NCBI RefSeq assembly: GCF_036373705.1
Contig: NC_089858.1
Location: forward strand, 18,650,249-18,714,248
Length of the DNA stretch: 64,000 nt
From: Amia ocellicauda
Lineage: Eukaryota; Chordata; Actinopteri; Amiiformes; Amiidae
Direction: 5' to 3'
Part shown: piece after piece, positions 1 to 37,051 of the stretch
Layout: every line of letters starts with the position of its first letter
Numbering within the stretch: the first letter of the stretch is position 1
The notes under the pieces: generated by a model
What the model was told of the DNA's origin: nothing
The model's database searches: none
The model's input: only the letters and a program-made list of their open reading frames with translations
Translations under genes and position numbers: made by a program

Positions 1-1174
1 GCTAAGAGTAGTTCACTCTTGATGCAGGGGGGCTGCAGACTGTTGGTCACTTGGACCTAATTAGATTGGGAGGCGGGGCTATGTGCATTGTCACTTCCCC
101 CCCAACAGCACTGCCGTGAGCAGTGCTGACCTCCTTCCTTCATTAAGTACGCTAAGCTTGTCCACACGCAGAAACCGCATATACACTGGGGTTTTTCACA
201 CCTATTTTTATTTGTTTGTTTCTGGTGCTGTTGCGCCAAGGGGCTGTATCACAAGGGCCTGCAATCAGCTCCAGAAACAATGTGCACACCGAAGCACAGC
301 TGACAGAAGAGTGGGCTTCATCCCACACATGTTAAGCATCACCACAATACTTTCAGCTCTGAGATTCATTGTGCAGACACAATGTGTATTAATAACTTGT
401 TCTTCCATCAGGGGGGAGATCAGTGAACATGTGGTTTTGATCCCCTTCAAGCTGCAGACTATTGTACATCAGCCACTATCAGGTTCTGGTTATTTTATTG
501 GTTGTAACCTCATTTTGAGTAGGTTTCCTATAGCCACATGCAACCTTAAAATTGTGTTTGTTTGGGTCAACTGCTACACAGTGGTAGTCCATTTCTGCAT
601 TATAACCCCCAGCGCTTTCAAGATATTCGGAGCCTAACCTTCTGCTGATAGTTGTTTTGAACGTATGGAATTACTTGAGCCTGCAATCCACGTTTGGAGA
701 TGCTCCAGTTAATTCATAAAACTCCCTTGTATATGAGTGTTTAATGATCTCGGCAGGATGTCCATATTTACAGGCACTTAATAGTGTATACACGGGCTGC
801 TGTAAACCCAGCTGTACTTCGGACCGTAGAGTTTTTGTAGATTTTGTAAATGAGAATGATGTTAATATAACACCCGATTAGTCTACACACAATATTTACA
901 TATGTAAAGAGGACATCTCATTTGTGTGAAGTCAAGTACGTTCTCTCTCTTTATGTGTTAGAGCACAGTAACAGTGAAACCAGTGGTTGGATATTCCTGA
1001 TCTCAGTGTTCCTCCTTCTCTGTTGTGTGAGCGCCTGTGGGTGGGAGATCAACAGTGACTTGTATTACCTACAAGCCGTGAGGTCCTGTTTTACAGATGG
1101 CAGGTCTGGCAGCATGAAGCTTCGCTTTATGAAGTCAGGTGATGAGAACTTTGTGTCTTTCTTTTTCTTTTTAG
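1..1174. other. 5' flank or upstream intron of ELMO3
   Basis: No coding exon is recognisable here. There is a 184-codon open frame on the + strand at 83-637, but it has no recognisable domain and no supporting splice signals, so I treat it as chance. The polypyrimidine tract and AG at 1151-1174 form a good 3' splice site just before the first coding exon of ELMO3, which implies a non-coding first exon further left, inside this stretch or outside the window. I could not identify it. Confidence 0.5.
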
Positions 1175-1245
1175 GGTCTCACCCCAGTCAACCCCAGAGA
1201 GCCCCCCAAGTAGGCCAAAGCTGCGTGCCCACACAAGACCTCACC

Positions 1246-26469
<25,224 letters not shown>

Positions 26470-29400
26470 GGCTGGGGGCTAGAGGATGGGGGGGGTGGGG
26501 GAAGGAAGTTTAGGATGGGAGTCTCACCCTGATTCTGGTAAACAGTGGGACCTTTGCTCTGTGGACAATCATTTTTATTTTTATTCCCCACTCTTCCAAC
26601 ACCAAGCGTAACACTGGAATCTCCCATGTCAGGCCTGTTGGCTGCCGTAGTTGGACCACACTGACTGCACACGCCGCACTCCTCAGCACCCCTCCCTCCT
26701 GCACCATGCCGTTTTTTACACTCCCGTGCCATGTCTGTGTTTCTTCACTGGGTGCAAGAAGGCTTTGCTGATGCTTTGGATAAGAAGAAATTCGCTTTTT
26801 TTCCTTTTCCTTCTTCTCATTTTTATTCAGAACTATGTACTGCACTGCCCAGTACTACACAAAAGAGTTGACAAAACCAAGAGAGACTAGCAAAGAGGAG
26901 ACCACTTAAAATGTCACAAAACAGAACAGTCTGCCCTGCTTCCAACACAACTGTGCTCTCCCTGCCGCCGAGGCTCTGAATCCCAAGGCAGATGCTGCTC
27001 TCAATGGCACTGGCTTACTGACCCCTAGAGAGACAGTTCTCTTGAAGAAGTATATTCACAGCTCCATGCTTTATAAGTATATGTATCTTACTTATCTGGG
27101 CCTATTTAATTTGTGCAATATGTGTGTTACAAACAGTTAGAGGTGCAAGAAATAGTGGTCCACAGATTTTCAATGCCACCAGTCGCTGCGAAAGGCATAG
27201 CAAAAAAAAAAACTGAACAATCTGATCACTTCCTTTTGTGCTCCACCATTTGTATTGAAAACCGTGTAAACCTAAAACAATTAACTGTGATCACTGTCAT
27301 GACTACTGAATCCCACTGCTCTCTGACACGTTATTTTCAGCTTGCCGACTACTAACAGGAAAAAAGTGTCTTCGGTTCCTCTTCCACAACATCATCATTC
27401 AGTAAATATACCTCACAATGGAGACTAGCTGCACAGTCCCATTCTATACTGCTAACACACACGCACACACACGCTAAGTCAGCGTGCATTGTCACTGGTG
27501 TCAGGTCTTCTGGCACAGGCAGCCAAACTGAGAAAGTGCAAGGAAAAGTGGGGCTTGTACATTACACTGCACTTACTTTCTGTACCCCTGAATGATACAG
27601 CCACTTCCAGTTCTGGGGAAGTCTCTAAGACGCATCTGTAATACCTCAGTAGCATAAGAGCCCACTACAAAATCTGTGAACTGGTTCTTTCTCCTAGGAA
27701 CGCTCTTTCCCATTCCCTTATGTTCAGACACTTTAGTCATCTATCTAACCCCCTGTTAACTTCAGGGTTGGAGTTGGGGGGAAATAAAATGACAAACCAG
27801 TAAACAATGATGTGGAAGAGGAACAAGGATTTCACAAAACCACTACAGAGCCAATTTAATCTAATTCACAGGAAACTGTGCTGTTGCTTCCATTCAAAGC
27901 CCTGTGGCTGTCTAAGCAAGTACAATCTGGGAAGTATAAGCCTGAGATGAACACTGATGAATGTCAGTGAAACATATTAATATTAATAGTAATATTATAG
28001 GTACTTTGTTATTGATAATTGGTACTTCTAATTGACAAAATGGTACTTACAGTAAACAATCCTGTAAAACTAAAACTGCAGCCACAAAACAGAGTAGTCT
28101 TCAGTGAATGCCATAATATCACTGCTTTACTCAGTGACTCTAATGGAATATACATTGCATTAATATATTTTTCATGGTACTGTAAAACTTTTGCCATTCT
28201 GTATGTTGGCAACTTGGGACAATTCCACAGCCAAATGCTCAGCAAATAGCCCAAATAATTTTGGCAATTCAGCTATTAATATCCCCTTTGGCTGTAAATG
28301 CTCTGTAAGTTCAAATTAGAGGCAGAATTTTTTCAGGAATTATTTCCTGTAAAATAGCCTCCAGGCCACAGACAACAAACTGACTTCTGGAATGCTATTC
28401 CAGTGGTCGTTTGTAACCAGGATGTAGCTAAAATGTGCCACTTCCCCTTCCAGAAATATGTCAGTATTTGGAGCATGTGCTTTTAGATGTTTGATATTTC
28501 AATGTTGCATCTTGATCTGTGGATTTTAACAACTGGAAAGTATTTTAGCTTTGTTTTTAGATTTTTAAAGGAAACAATAAATGGCAAGCCTTTATTTTAG
28601 AAACCTGTTCTCTGTTGGTAAAACAAAATCTGTAACTTGTCCCCACCTTTTGAGTGAGATAAATGATTGACACCCTGGAACTACAATTGCAAAAAAGTTT
28701 TGTTAGTTTATTTTTGGCTTTGATGTACAACTTGATTCTGTTTTGCATATTGTTTAATTATATATTTGTATATTATCAAACAAACTACTTTAAAGCATTG
28801 TATTTAATTCTCTTGAGGAAATTAAAAGATGATAAAAGTTTAACAGACTTCATGAACAGGACCCTTCAACCAGCAGACTAAGACGGTGCTAATATGGGTT
28901 TTAACTGACAGCCCGTCAACATAGCTTGTTCCCATTACTTTAATTGTGCTTAAATCCTTTTTGTGGGGTGCCTTGGGTCCTCCATTCGATGTTGTGCATC
29001 AATACTGTAATTACAACAGAGGGGAATATGATGAATAATTCAGCTGGGACTGTGAGCATATTTAACTTGATTGTTGTTAAATGGATAATACACTGAATTA
29101 TGAATCGCCACTTTGTAAAGGCCTCTTGTACAAAAATTAAAGCTAAAAAAAAAATCCCACATCAAGTTCAATGTTTGTACCTTTAAACCATTATGACTAG
29201 TCCCCCCCCCCAAAAAAAAACCATACAAGTGCCTGTGCAAGGCCAAGCTTAGCACGTGGGTCCATGAGAAAAATAACAGAAGCTCAAGGTCTGCTTGAAC
29301 ATGATGGGTTTAGAGATATGCAAGATAGATTTCGATGTTGTCCTCAGTGTCCCCAGGATTGGGAAAAACATGGAAGGTAACACTATACTCTGAAATGAAA

Positions 29401-29872
29401 AGGACGCATAGCTTTCCCTTGCATGAATGATTCTAGGAAAGAGAATACACATGCTCTCGCCATTCTTCCCACAGTGGGGAGGAGTGAGGAGAGACAGAAC
29501 CTGCTTAAGAGCAAGAAGTTACACCCAGCCCACCTTTCCACTTAAAACAAGAAGGTAAGTAGTCACACAAATCCTTTTTCAGAGATATTGAGGAAGGCCA
29601 TTATAAGGGTAAATAGGAAACGGGTGTCTACCACCTCCCCACCCCCACCGTCAAATCAAAGGCCGATTTTCAAATTCCAACACACCCTAAATATAAAGTA
29701 GTTGTGCACAGTTTCAGCTCTTATCTCTTTTTGAGCCTTTTATAGACTTGATCAATAGGGAAAAGGGGCAGAGGACATTTCTCGTATAATGTTCTTACAT
29801 GTCCAGCGAATCTATGGGAACTGGAATTGACCAGTTTTTTATCACACTGGATTGTTTTCTATATTATTAATT
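26470..29872. other. ELMO3 3' UTR and intergenic space to FBXL9
   Basis: The ELMO3 stop is at 26467-26469. AATAAA hexamers on the + strand at 27783 and about 28576 are candidate cleavage signals, which would give a 3' UTR of 1.3-2.1 kb. No other gene was recognised. ELMO3 and FBXL9 converge here. Confidence 0.45.
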
Positions 29873-29878
29873 TTTATT
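29873..29878 (-). terminator. Candidate polyadenylation signal of FBXL9
   Basis: tttatt on the + strand reads AATAAA on the - strand, 306 nt beyond the FBXL9 stop codon. The intervening 3' UTR would include the SINE tail at 29935-30085. Confidence 0.35.
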
Positions 29879-29934
29879 TGCCACTGTGCCACAGTTCAAA
29901 GCCTGCTGATACCTGACCTCAGAACTGGTGAACC

Positions 29935-30085
29935 TCCAGGTCCTTGTGCGAGTGCACGTTTCCACATACACCTGTTGCGTGCAAATGTATCGAATTGGAT
30001 TACTGCACTTTTGTAATGCTTGTATAAACTAAGTTGCCCTGGATAAGGACATCTGCCAAGAAATAAATAATAATAATAATAATGG
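29935..30085 (+). mobile_element. SINE 3' portion ending in (ATA)n
   Basis: The segment attactgcacttttgtaatg followed by ttgccctggataaggacatctgc and (aat)n is a common vertebrate SINE/LINE 3' end. It lies just downstream of the FBXL9 stop, antisense to that gene. A shorter copy of the same tail occurs at 36203. Confidence 0.65.
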
Positions 30086-30183
30086 TGGTGCTCCCTGCAG
30101 TGACGCTGGCAGGAGTTTGTGCAGTTCAGCAATGCAATTGTGTGTACCGGAGCCCCGGGAGAGCGAGTCGGGCCGTGACGTCA

Positions 30184-33100
30184 TCATATAGTGAAGCACA
30201 GGTCGGCCCTGCCCACAAATCGGGTGTGGATGTTCTCCAGGAAGGGCAGCTGTGATTGGAGGGACTCTACAGCTGTCATGGTGATGTTTTTGCACATGGA
30301 CAGGTCCAGTGTCCTCAGTTTCCTGCAGTGCTGGGCCAGAACATCCAGAGACCTGGGGGAAGTGCAGAAGCCAGCACTTAGTCACAACACAGACAACATC
30401 CCCCCACATCACCTGCATCCTCCCACCCTCCCCAAAATCGCTCATGCATGCCTCTGTGAGATGTAGAAAAGTTAATTTTGACCTGCAGACCTCGCCCCTC
30501 CCATTGACTTACAAAAATAATGTTAACCAAACCCTCTGCTACTACCACGCTCAGGGTAAGTCACAAGCTGAGTACTGTAGTGAATACTGACAGGCAGCTT
30601 TACAATCTCAGTGGGATCATAAGGAGAAAATGGAAGACTGTAGGATTAATCGGCCACTAGCACCCACAGGAGTGAAATGGCCCGCACACTCTCCTCTCAG
30701 CCTCTGATTTCTCTGACCTGTCACTGATGCGGTCACAGCAGGCCAGCTGCAGGTTCTCCAACCTGTGGAGCCGAGGGGCAGCGCTGGCCAGGCCCTGGTC
30801 GCTGACCTGAACACAGTGGCTGAGGGACAGGCTGGTGAGGCCACGACAGTGCTGGGACAGTGACACCAGGCTCTGGTCGCTGATCTCGCTCAGCATGGAC
30901 AGCGACAGCCTGCGTAGCTCTGGGAAATGCACCACCTGCAAATACAATGTACTCATGCTCAGCTGGTACAGTGTGTATCATGGTAGACTGTACTATTTTC
31001 ACTAACTACTAAAAAATATTTGTGCTAATTAAACGTCCCCACAGCCACAACACAGTACAGTAATCCCTTGCCAACCACAATGAATAGGTTCCTGAAAAAC
31101 CCTGCGGTTGCTAAAGCCGTGGTTGTCTAAAAGCCTATGGGATAAATGGGGTTACACTCATTTGTTAGCATAAATATGCATCATATACATTAATAAACAT
31201 TAGAAATATGTACCTGTATGAACAAAAATATTGTAAATTTACCTTTAAATATCGATAATGAAGACCAGATGATGACATTGATGGTAATGGGGGGGTGGTT
31301 AGAGGCCATAATTTAAATAAACAATAATAAACAAAATAATATACAAGTTTCACAATCACTGTGCGACGTCACAATTCCACAATGTGCTTATGAATGAATG
31401 ACTGGCCAGAAATCTCGCAGGAACACAAAATCGTGGATACATAAAACTGTATGCCACGGCAGCCAAAACGGTGTATAAAATAATGTGTGTATACTTGAAA
31501 TTGCGTTAGCAAAACCCACAGTTGGCAAGGGATTACTGTATACAATAAGAGATGGTTGTAATTCTGCCCCCTTCCCAAATAAAAATAACATTAAAAAGAT
31601 AATTAGAAGGTTGTTTTTAGTTTGTTTAATGAAGTCTAGGACACAGGATATGAATCAATATCCTGTATATCAAGTCAGTCTGTGAGAGTAGAATTTATTT
31701 GCCATGCTGACTTTAATTTCCCTTTTCACTTGGTCAGAGGATGAGAACCAGGTGTGCAATGAAGTTTATTGCTTTCAGCTCATGCTGCTATGATCAAGAC
31801 CGGCAATCACTCTCCAATAAGCATGGTGTAAATTCATTTGAAAGTGTTGAAGGAAACTAGAAATGCGATCTAGAATTATTGTATCAGAAGAGGAAAAACA
31901 ATCATATCTTGCAGGCTTTGTACAGTCTCCAGGACATTCATCCACACAATGTAATGTGTGTTACATCAGGATCCAATCAAAGTAAATTTCTAGATCTGGG
32001 ATATGTTGTACCTCTGCAAGCATTTTTAATTATTCTATTTTCTCAATGCCCCCAGCACAGCTCACCCACCTGGGTGATGCTGCTGTCTGTCAGCTTGTTA
32101 CAAGCGGAGAGGTCCAGCTCCTGGAGTCCTCTAAGGGCCCGCAGTGATGCCCCCTCTTTCTCCCTGAATTGGCCCAGGTCCTCCTCCGTCACCAAGCGGG
32201 GCTTGTCATCAAAGGGCATCCGGGGAGGACTAAAGAAGCCCATGTTGCCAAAAGTGCGGCTGAACTTGGGCCCTTTGTCTTCCTAATAAGAAGTTGGAGA
32301 TGGTTTTCATAAATCCGTAGGGTTCTCAAGCACACTGTGCTACAAGCCCTGATGGGTAAGAAGAACTGGATTGTTGCAATCGTGAAAAACAAAAAGATGC
32401 TTTCCTAATCAAGTCTTTTCCATTTCTATAATACAGTTTCCACCACTGGAAAAAAGCCATACTCTTAACTTTCAAAAAGTTTCTCACTATCATTCGTGTT
32501 TTTTGTTTCTTCATTGGCTCCTCCCTATCTCTCTCTCTCTCTCTCACCTTTTGCCTGTCAGGGTCATACTCCTTGGTGGGCTCCACAATTCCCAGCAGCC
32601 CCCAGTCAGTCACCTCCTTGCACCAGCCTAGCCGCAGCACCAGCAGGCCAGGCAGGAAAGTAGCAATGGCACGCACGCTCAAGTCAGTCAGGTACAGACA
32701 GGAAGTGAGGTCCAACACACGCAAGCTGGGGCCCAGCCCCTGGACCAGTGAGAACATTGCCAGATCCTGTCAGGGAAGGAGTTGGGAGGAGAACAAGAAC
32801 GACAAATGTCAGCAAAGAAATTACAACACCAATAATACAAATAGAAAACGCACACAGAAATGCATGACCTGTTAGACCTTTTAACTTAGTACCATGGGCT
32901 ATTTACACAACACCAAGTGCTATTTACACAGTGTGGACAAAGGCAACAAAGGACAGCAGAGATCCCTGATGGATGACCACACTGGCACTGGTGCTCTGGG
33001 CCACAGGAGGACTTACTCGCACATAGGTGCAGCTCTGGAAGCTGAGAGACACCAGCTTGGCCTGACCTCCTACAGAGGAAAGGCCTTTGACCATCTCGCT

Positions 33101-36100
33101 GCCTGTGATGTGGTTGCACTCTGAGAGGTCCAGGGTCTGTAAGTCCCGGAGCTTCATGAGTTCTGACAGGCCCTTGTCTGTGATCCTCCAGGTCCTCCTC
33201 AGGTGAAGGTGCTGGAGGTCCTTCAAACTGGAGGCAATGGCCAGCACCGTCCTGTCGGAAAGCTCGGTACACCAGCTGAGGTCCAGGCTCCTCAGACGTG
33301 GCTGGTGTTTGCAGAGGACAGCGATGGCGGTGTCAGTTAGCTCCTTGCAGCCCTGCAGGCTCAGCTCCTCCAAAATGAGACCCTCCACCTGAGCCAGTGA
33401 CTTCAGGGCCTCGGGGGTGATGCTTGTGCGGCCCAGGTCCAGTCCTCGTAAGGTGTGGGCCTGCTGGTTAAGGAACCTGAGCAGGTTCCTCAGGGAGATG
33501 AGCGCAGAGGAGTTGCAGCTAGCCGGGGTGTCCCTGTAGGGGTCGAACTCAAAGGCGATGTGACAGCCAGCCAGACCCAGCCTGTGCAGCTGGGGGGTGC
33601 AGCTTGTGAGCCGGTTGAAGGTGAGGTCAGACAGGTAGCGCAGGTAGGATAGGTCCAGCTCCTCCAGCTTTCCCAGGGCCTTCCGCACCTCCTGCCTGCT
33701 CTCCTCCTTGGACAGGAAGGTGCCTGACATGAACAGGCTATCCAGGCCGCTGAGGTCTAGCCGCCGCAGCACACTGAGCCGGGGGACCAGAGCCAGGAAA
33801 GAGGACTCAGTGATGCTGCTGCCTGGCAAGGACAGGCTCTCGAGCTGTGGGCCCAAATGCAGCGCCACCTGCCTGAGCACAGTCTTGGAGAGGGATGAAG
33901 CATCCAGATGGCTGATGACTACCTCAGTGCACGACCGCCGTCCCAGCCCCTGGATCATGTCCAAGCAAGAGGCGGAGGCTGGGAACTTGTAGGTGAGATT
34001 CTTCTGCAAGACAAAGACAAGCTACACTGGGACTGCAAATTCTAAGCAACACAACATACACAAAGATTGGGAGCTGTGGCAGAGAGCGAATGCATCTTTA
34101 GTTCTGACATTCTGGATTTAGTCATTCCAAACAAAGCTTTGGATCAGAAAACAAACATACCGGTACTCTGCTGACTGGGAATAAGCACACCTCAGAATTA
34201 ACACAGACATTTCACTGAGGTGAATAATGCTGAGTGAAGTGGCTAATGGCAGATGTGTAAGTGAAAGATGTAATGTTGAGTTTTGCTCTAAAATTCAGTG
34301 GAGAAACTCACATGACTGTAAAAGCAAAGTTAATTCAGGAAACAACCAGCAAACTACTTTCTACATTCTCCCAGTGTGCATGTGTGCCGAGAAATTACAG
34401 CTAATTACCTGAAACTGGTAGTCCTGACATGCATAGTACCAGCTCTTACAGACCAGGGACGCTTCCTTCCTGTCAGACACTTGCAGGAAACTCAGGATGT
34501 AAGTTATAACCTGTTCAATTAAGAAATGCACACAGAATATAACCTGTAGCAAGGTGCAGTATAAACTGTCAAACACCTTAAAACAAGGTAAAAATAAAAC
34601 TGTACTACCTAGTAACTACATGGTATTCAATAATTAAATAAACAACACATCTCACCTGTTCAAATAGTGTGACAATAGAGGACTCATGAAGCACATTATT
34701 ATAGACCCAAACTGTCAAAGTCCATTTCCTTAGAGCAGTCCATTTTAATTGTGATGTACTTACTCTTCATAAAAAGACAGTATAGCATGGCTGCATGCAG
34801 GCTATTTGCGTTATGTTATCACATCACAAAAATAACCCCCCAATCCCCCCCCCCCCCCCAGGCAATGAGGATCCTTTGTTCACCAGCTAAGAGATAAGAT
34901 TCATCCCAAAGTATAATAACCGTTACAGGAAACTGATAAAATACGTTTCACCTTCTGTTCACTCTTCTTAAACCCCATAGGTTGTCATGCAGACCATTAA
35001 CCATTTTGGAACTGACTACAGCAATGAATGTACAGTAGAATACAATACAAACCAAAAATAGTTTTTCACAGGAGCAAAATACATTTCAGATACAGGGACT
35101 GTGTATAAACAGTGTATGGAATACATCACACTTGCACAGTGAACTCAAACTCCAAACAAAACGTTGCTTGTGATTGTATCTCCTAATGTGGACAATGTTA
35201 AGCATGTACTCAGAAAGTTTAGAATGTATTTTATTCTTCTTCTGACTAACACATGCAAATAAAGCAATAGGGTGAGTCTATGTGTCCTATGCATTACAAG
35301 AAGGGTTGTCTTTCACTTTGTAACAAACACAGTCACAATTGTTATAGAATCAAAGGGCAGAAATGGTCCTATTGACTAATTTGGTCATTTTTAAAATAAT
35401 AGTTCATTTAACATGTAAATACTACCCAGTATAAGGGGGGAAACACTGACAAAGTGCTGAGAAAGTATGAAGAATATATAATTAAATCCAATATAGGTTT
35501 TTATTCTGACAAAATAAATCAAAACTAGTAAAACATTATATGCCATCTGTAATTAACACTTTTTAAAAAATATATATGATTATGTAACTCACAATTGCAG
35601 GTGCATCGGAGGTGTTTCTGTATTGACTGGATGTTAGAAAACACTATAAATCGTCATATTTTAGATTTGCATCAGTCATATCGATATTGATTTACTCCCT
35701 GCGTATCTATTACAGGCAGTGTGTTAGGTTCATAATACAGCACTACAGTATGTCACTGATTTTCTCCTGAATAATGCTGTCCAACATAATAAAACCATGA
35801 ACATTTTTGATACACAAAAGAACTTGAAATATAAATTAACTCACCTCAAACAACTATATTCCCTACATAAAGTATATTATTAAAGTTATGACTGGTCATG
35901 TAATTTGATTAATTACAGCAACAGAATAGCTCTTAGTATATGGGAAATATCATACTATTCATAATTGCATTGTGTGGTAAATAACCAGTCAGGAGGAATA
36001 TATAGCAGCTGCTTCACTGACATTCACCTGTACAGTGCTTAACATCGTTCACCTGTAAACTAACACATAGTATCAGTATATCCTCGATCGGACATTTTTC

Positions 36101-36226
36101 AACAGAAAGTTTAAGAACAGCAAACAAACAGACTCACATAACAGATATATATATATATATATACATACACATACATACATACATCATGTATATAATGTAT
36201 GGATAAGGGCGTCTGCTAAGAAATAC

Positions 36227-36283
<57 letters not shown>

Positions 36284-36317
36284 TTCTTACCTCTACAGGT
36301 AACTCGGGCGGCTCCAT
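30184..36317 (-). CDS. fbxl9: F-box and leucine-rich-repeat protein, FBXL9/LRRC29 ortholog (complete, 7 exons)
   Basis: Presumed substrate-recognition subunit of an SCF (SKP1-CUL1-F-box) ubiquitin ligase; no substrate is known to me. Exons in transcript order: 36317-36291, 34510-34409, 34003-33017, 32766-32548, 32282-32070, 30935-30718, 30352-30184, all GT-AG with matching phases, giving 644 aa. Residues 4-43 form an F-box split over exons 1 and 2 (LPVE joined to VITYILSFLQVSDRKEASLV and CKSWYYA). The 329-codon third exon and those after it carry at least a dozen cysteine-containing leucine-rich repeats, e.g. LEELSLQGCKELTDTAIAVL and LRSLDLSWCTELSDRTVLAI. It converges on ELMO3 and diverges from TMEM208, the order seen for LRRC29 in human. 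The human locus is, as I recall, short and classed as a pseudogene (FBXL9P); this copy has no stop or frameshift. FBXL identity rests on the F-box plus position. Confidence 0.9.
31058..31538. mobile_element. Non-autonomous TA-flanked transposon, pogo/Tigger-like ends
   Basis: The left end cagtaatcccttgccaacca and the right end tgttggcaagggattactg-like inverse (acagttggcaagggattact g, ending 31538) are inverted repeats of about 25 bp, flanked by TA at 31056-31057 and 31539-31540. The 481-bp body has no coding capacity. The CAGTAATCCC terminus and TA duplication suggest the pogo branch of Tc1/mariner. It lies in an FBXL9 intron. Confidence 0.7.
34511..36290 (-). other. FBXL9 intron 1
   Basis: 1.8-kb intron separating the 9-codon first exon from the F-box exon. 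It is AT-rich, with a poly-C run near 34847 and a short TA/CATA microsatellite near 36145-36183. I see no exon or recognisable element apart from the SINE tail at its distal end. Confidence 0.5.
36203..36283. repeat. SINE tail with (AAT)n microsatellite
   Basis: ggataagggcgtctgctaag followed by about 19 AAT units, ending 8 nt short of the first coding exon of FBXL9 (36291). It is a truncated copy of the same 3' tail seen at 29935-30085. Confidence 0.8.
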
Positions 36318-36633
36318 ACTAGTCGAAGTACAAAACATCAGAAAATGCAGCCTAAACAGACCCAGTAATAAAATCGACTACAACAATAACAGCATAACTA
36401 TAATCCTGAGTTCATAACGTTATTTTTCAAGACCTGCAAGTAATTCAACGAACTTCGCAAAAAAAGTCACGTCTTTGAAGAACACGCCGGGTTGCTGCGC
36501 ATTTTACATGACTCCCCATTGTCCCCCATCACCCTGCGATGACAAGCGCCTGACTCTGACAAGACTGCACAGTCTCTCACACAAACCTCCTGACAGCGTC
36601 ACGACCGACGTCACGGTGAGGACTCCGTCAACT

Positions 36634-36652
36634 GCATGCTGGGATTTGAAGT
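36634..36652 (-). promoter_or_regulatory. ZNF143/THAP11-type motif upstream of FBXL9
   Basis: gcatgctgggatttgaagt reads acttcaaatcccagcatgc on the - strand, close to the known ZNF143/THAP11 consensus (actacaattcccagcatgc). It lies about 320 bp upstream of the FBXL9 ATG. A CRE-like gacgtcac is nearby at 36608-36615. Promoter role is inferred from position. Confidence 0.5.
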
Positions 36653-36975
36653 TAAAACTTCCAATTGGGCTCATTTCCTCTTGGAATTTGATTGAGGGAG
36701 CTTAATAAGTAAATAAAATAATTAGAAAGAAAGAAGATAGCTGTACTGTATTTGTCAAAATGTATTGTGTTTCTCCCCTCTGCTGTGTATAACAGCCTGT
36801 GTTCTCTTTAAAATGACCAGGATTAAATTAAAATGACCTATTCATTGATTTTCAGTAACTGCTTCATCTGGTACAGGGAGGAGATCAGGAGCCTCAGCAG
36901 ATACAGGGTGCAATGCAGGGTGCACCTTGGATGGAATAGCAGTCCATGGCAAGGCATCTAAAAGTAGTACAGCTA

Positions 36976-36978
<3 letters not shown>

Positions 36979-37050
<72 letters not shown>
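36979..37050. repeat. (TA)n followed by (CA)n microsatellite
   Basis: About 25 TA units then about 11 CA units, directly abutting the left end of the Tc1-like element at 37052. Confidence 0.95.
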
Positions 37051-37051
37051 T

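Noticed and set aside
83..637. 184-codon open frame on the + strand
   Set aside because: No recognisable domain, no Kozak-supported context or splice structure, composition like the flanks, and the frame is simply stop-poor.
30029..30445. 138-codon - strand frame
   Set aside because: Out-of-frame reading of the last FBXL9 exon; the true frame gives LRR sequence ending at 30184.
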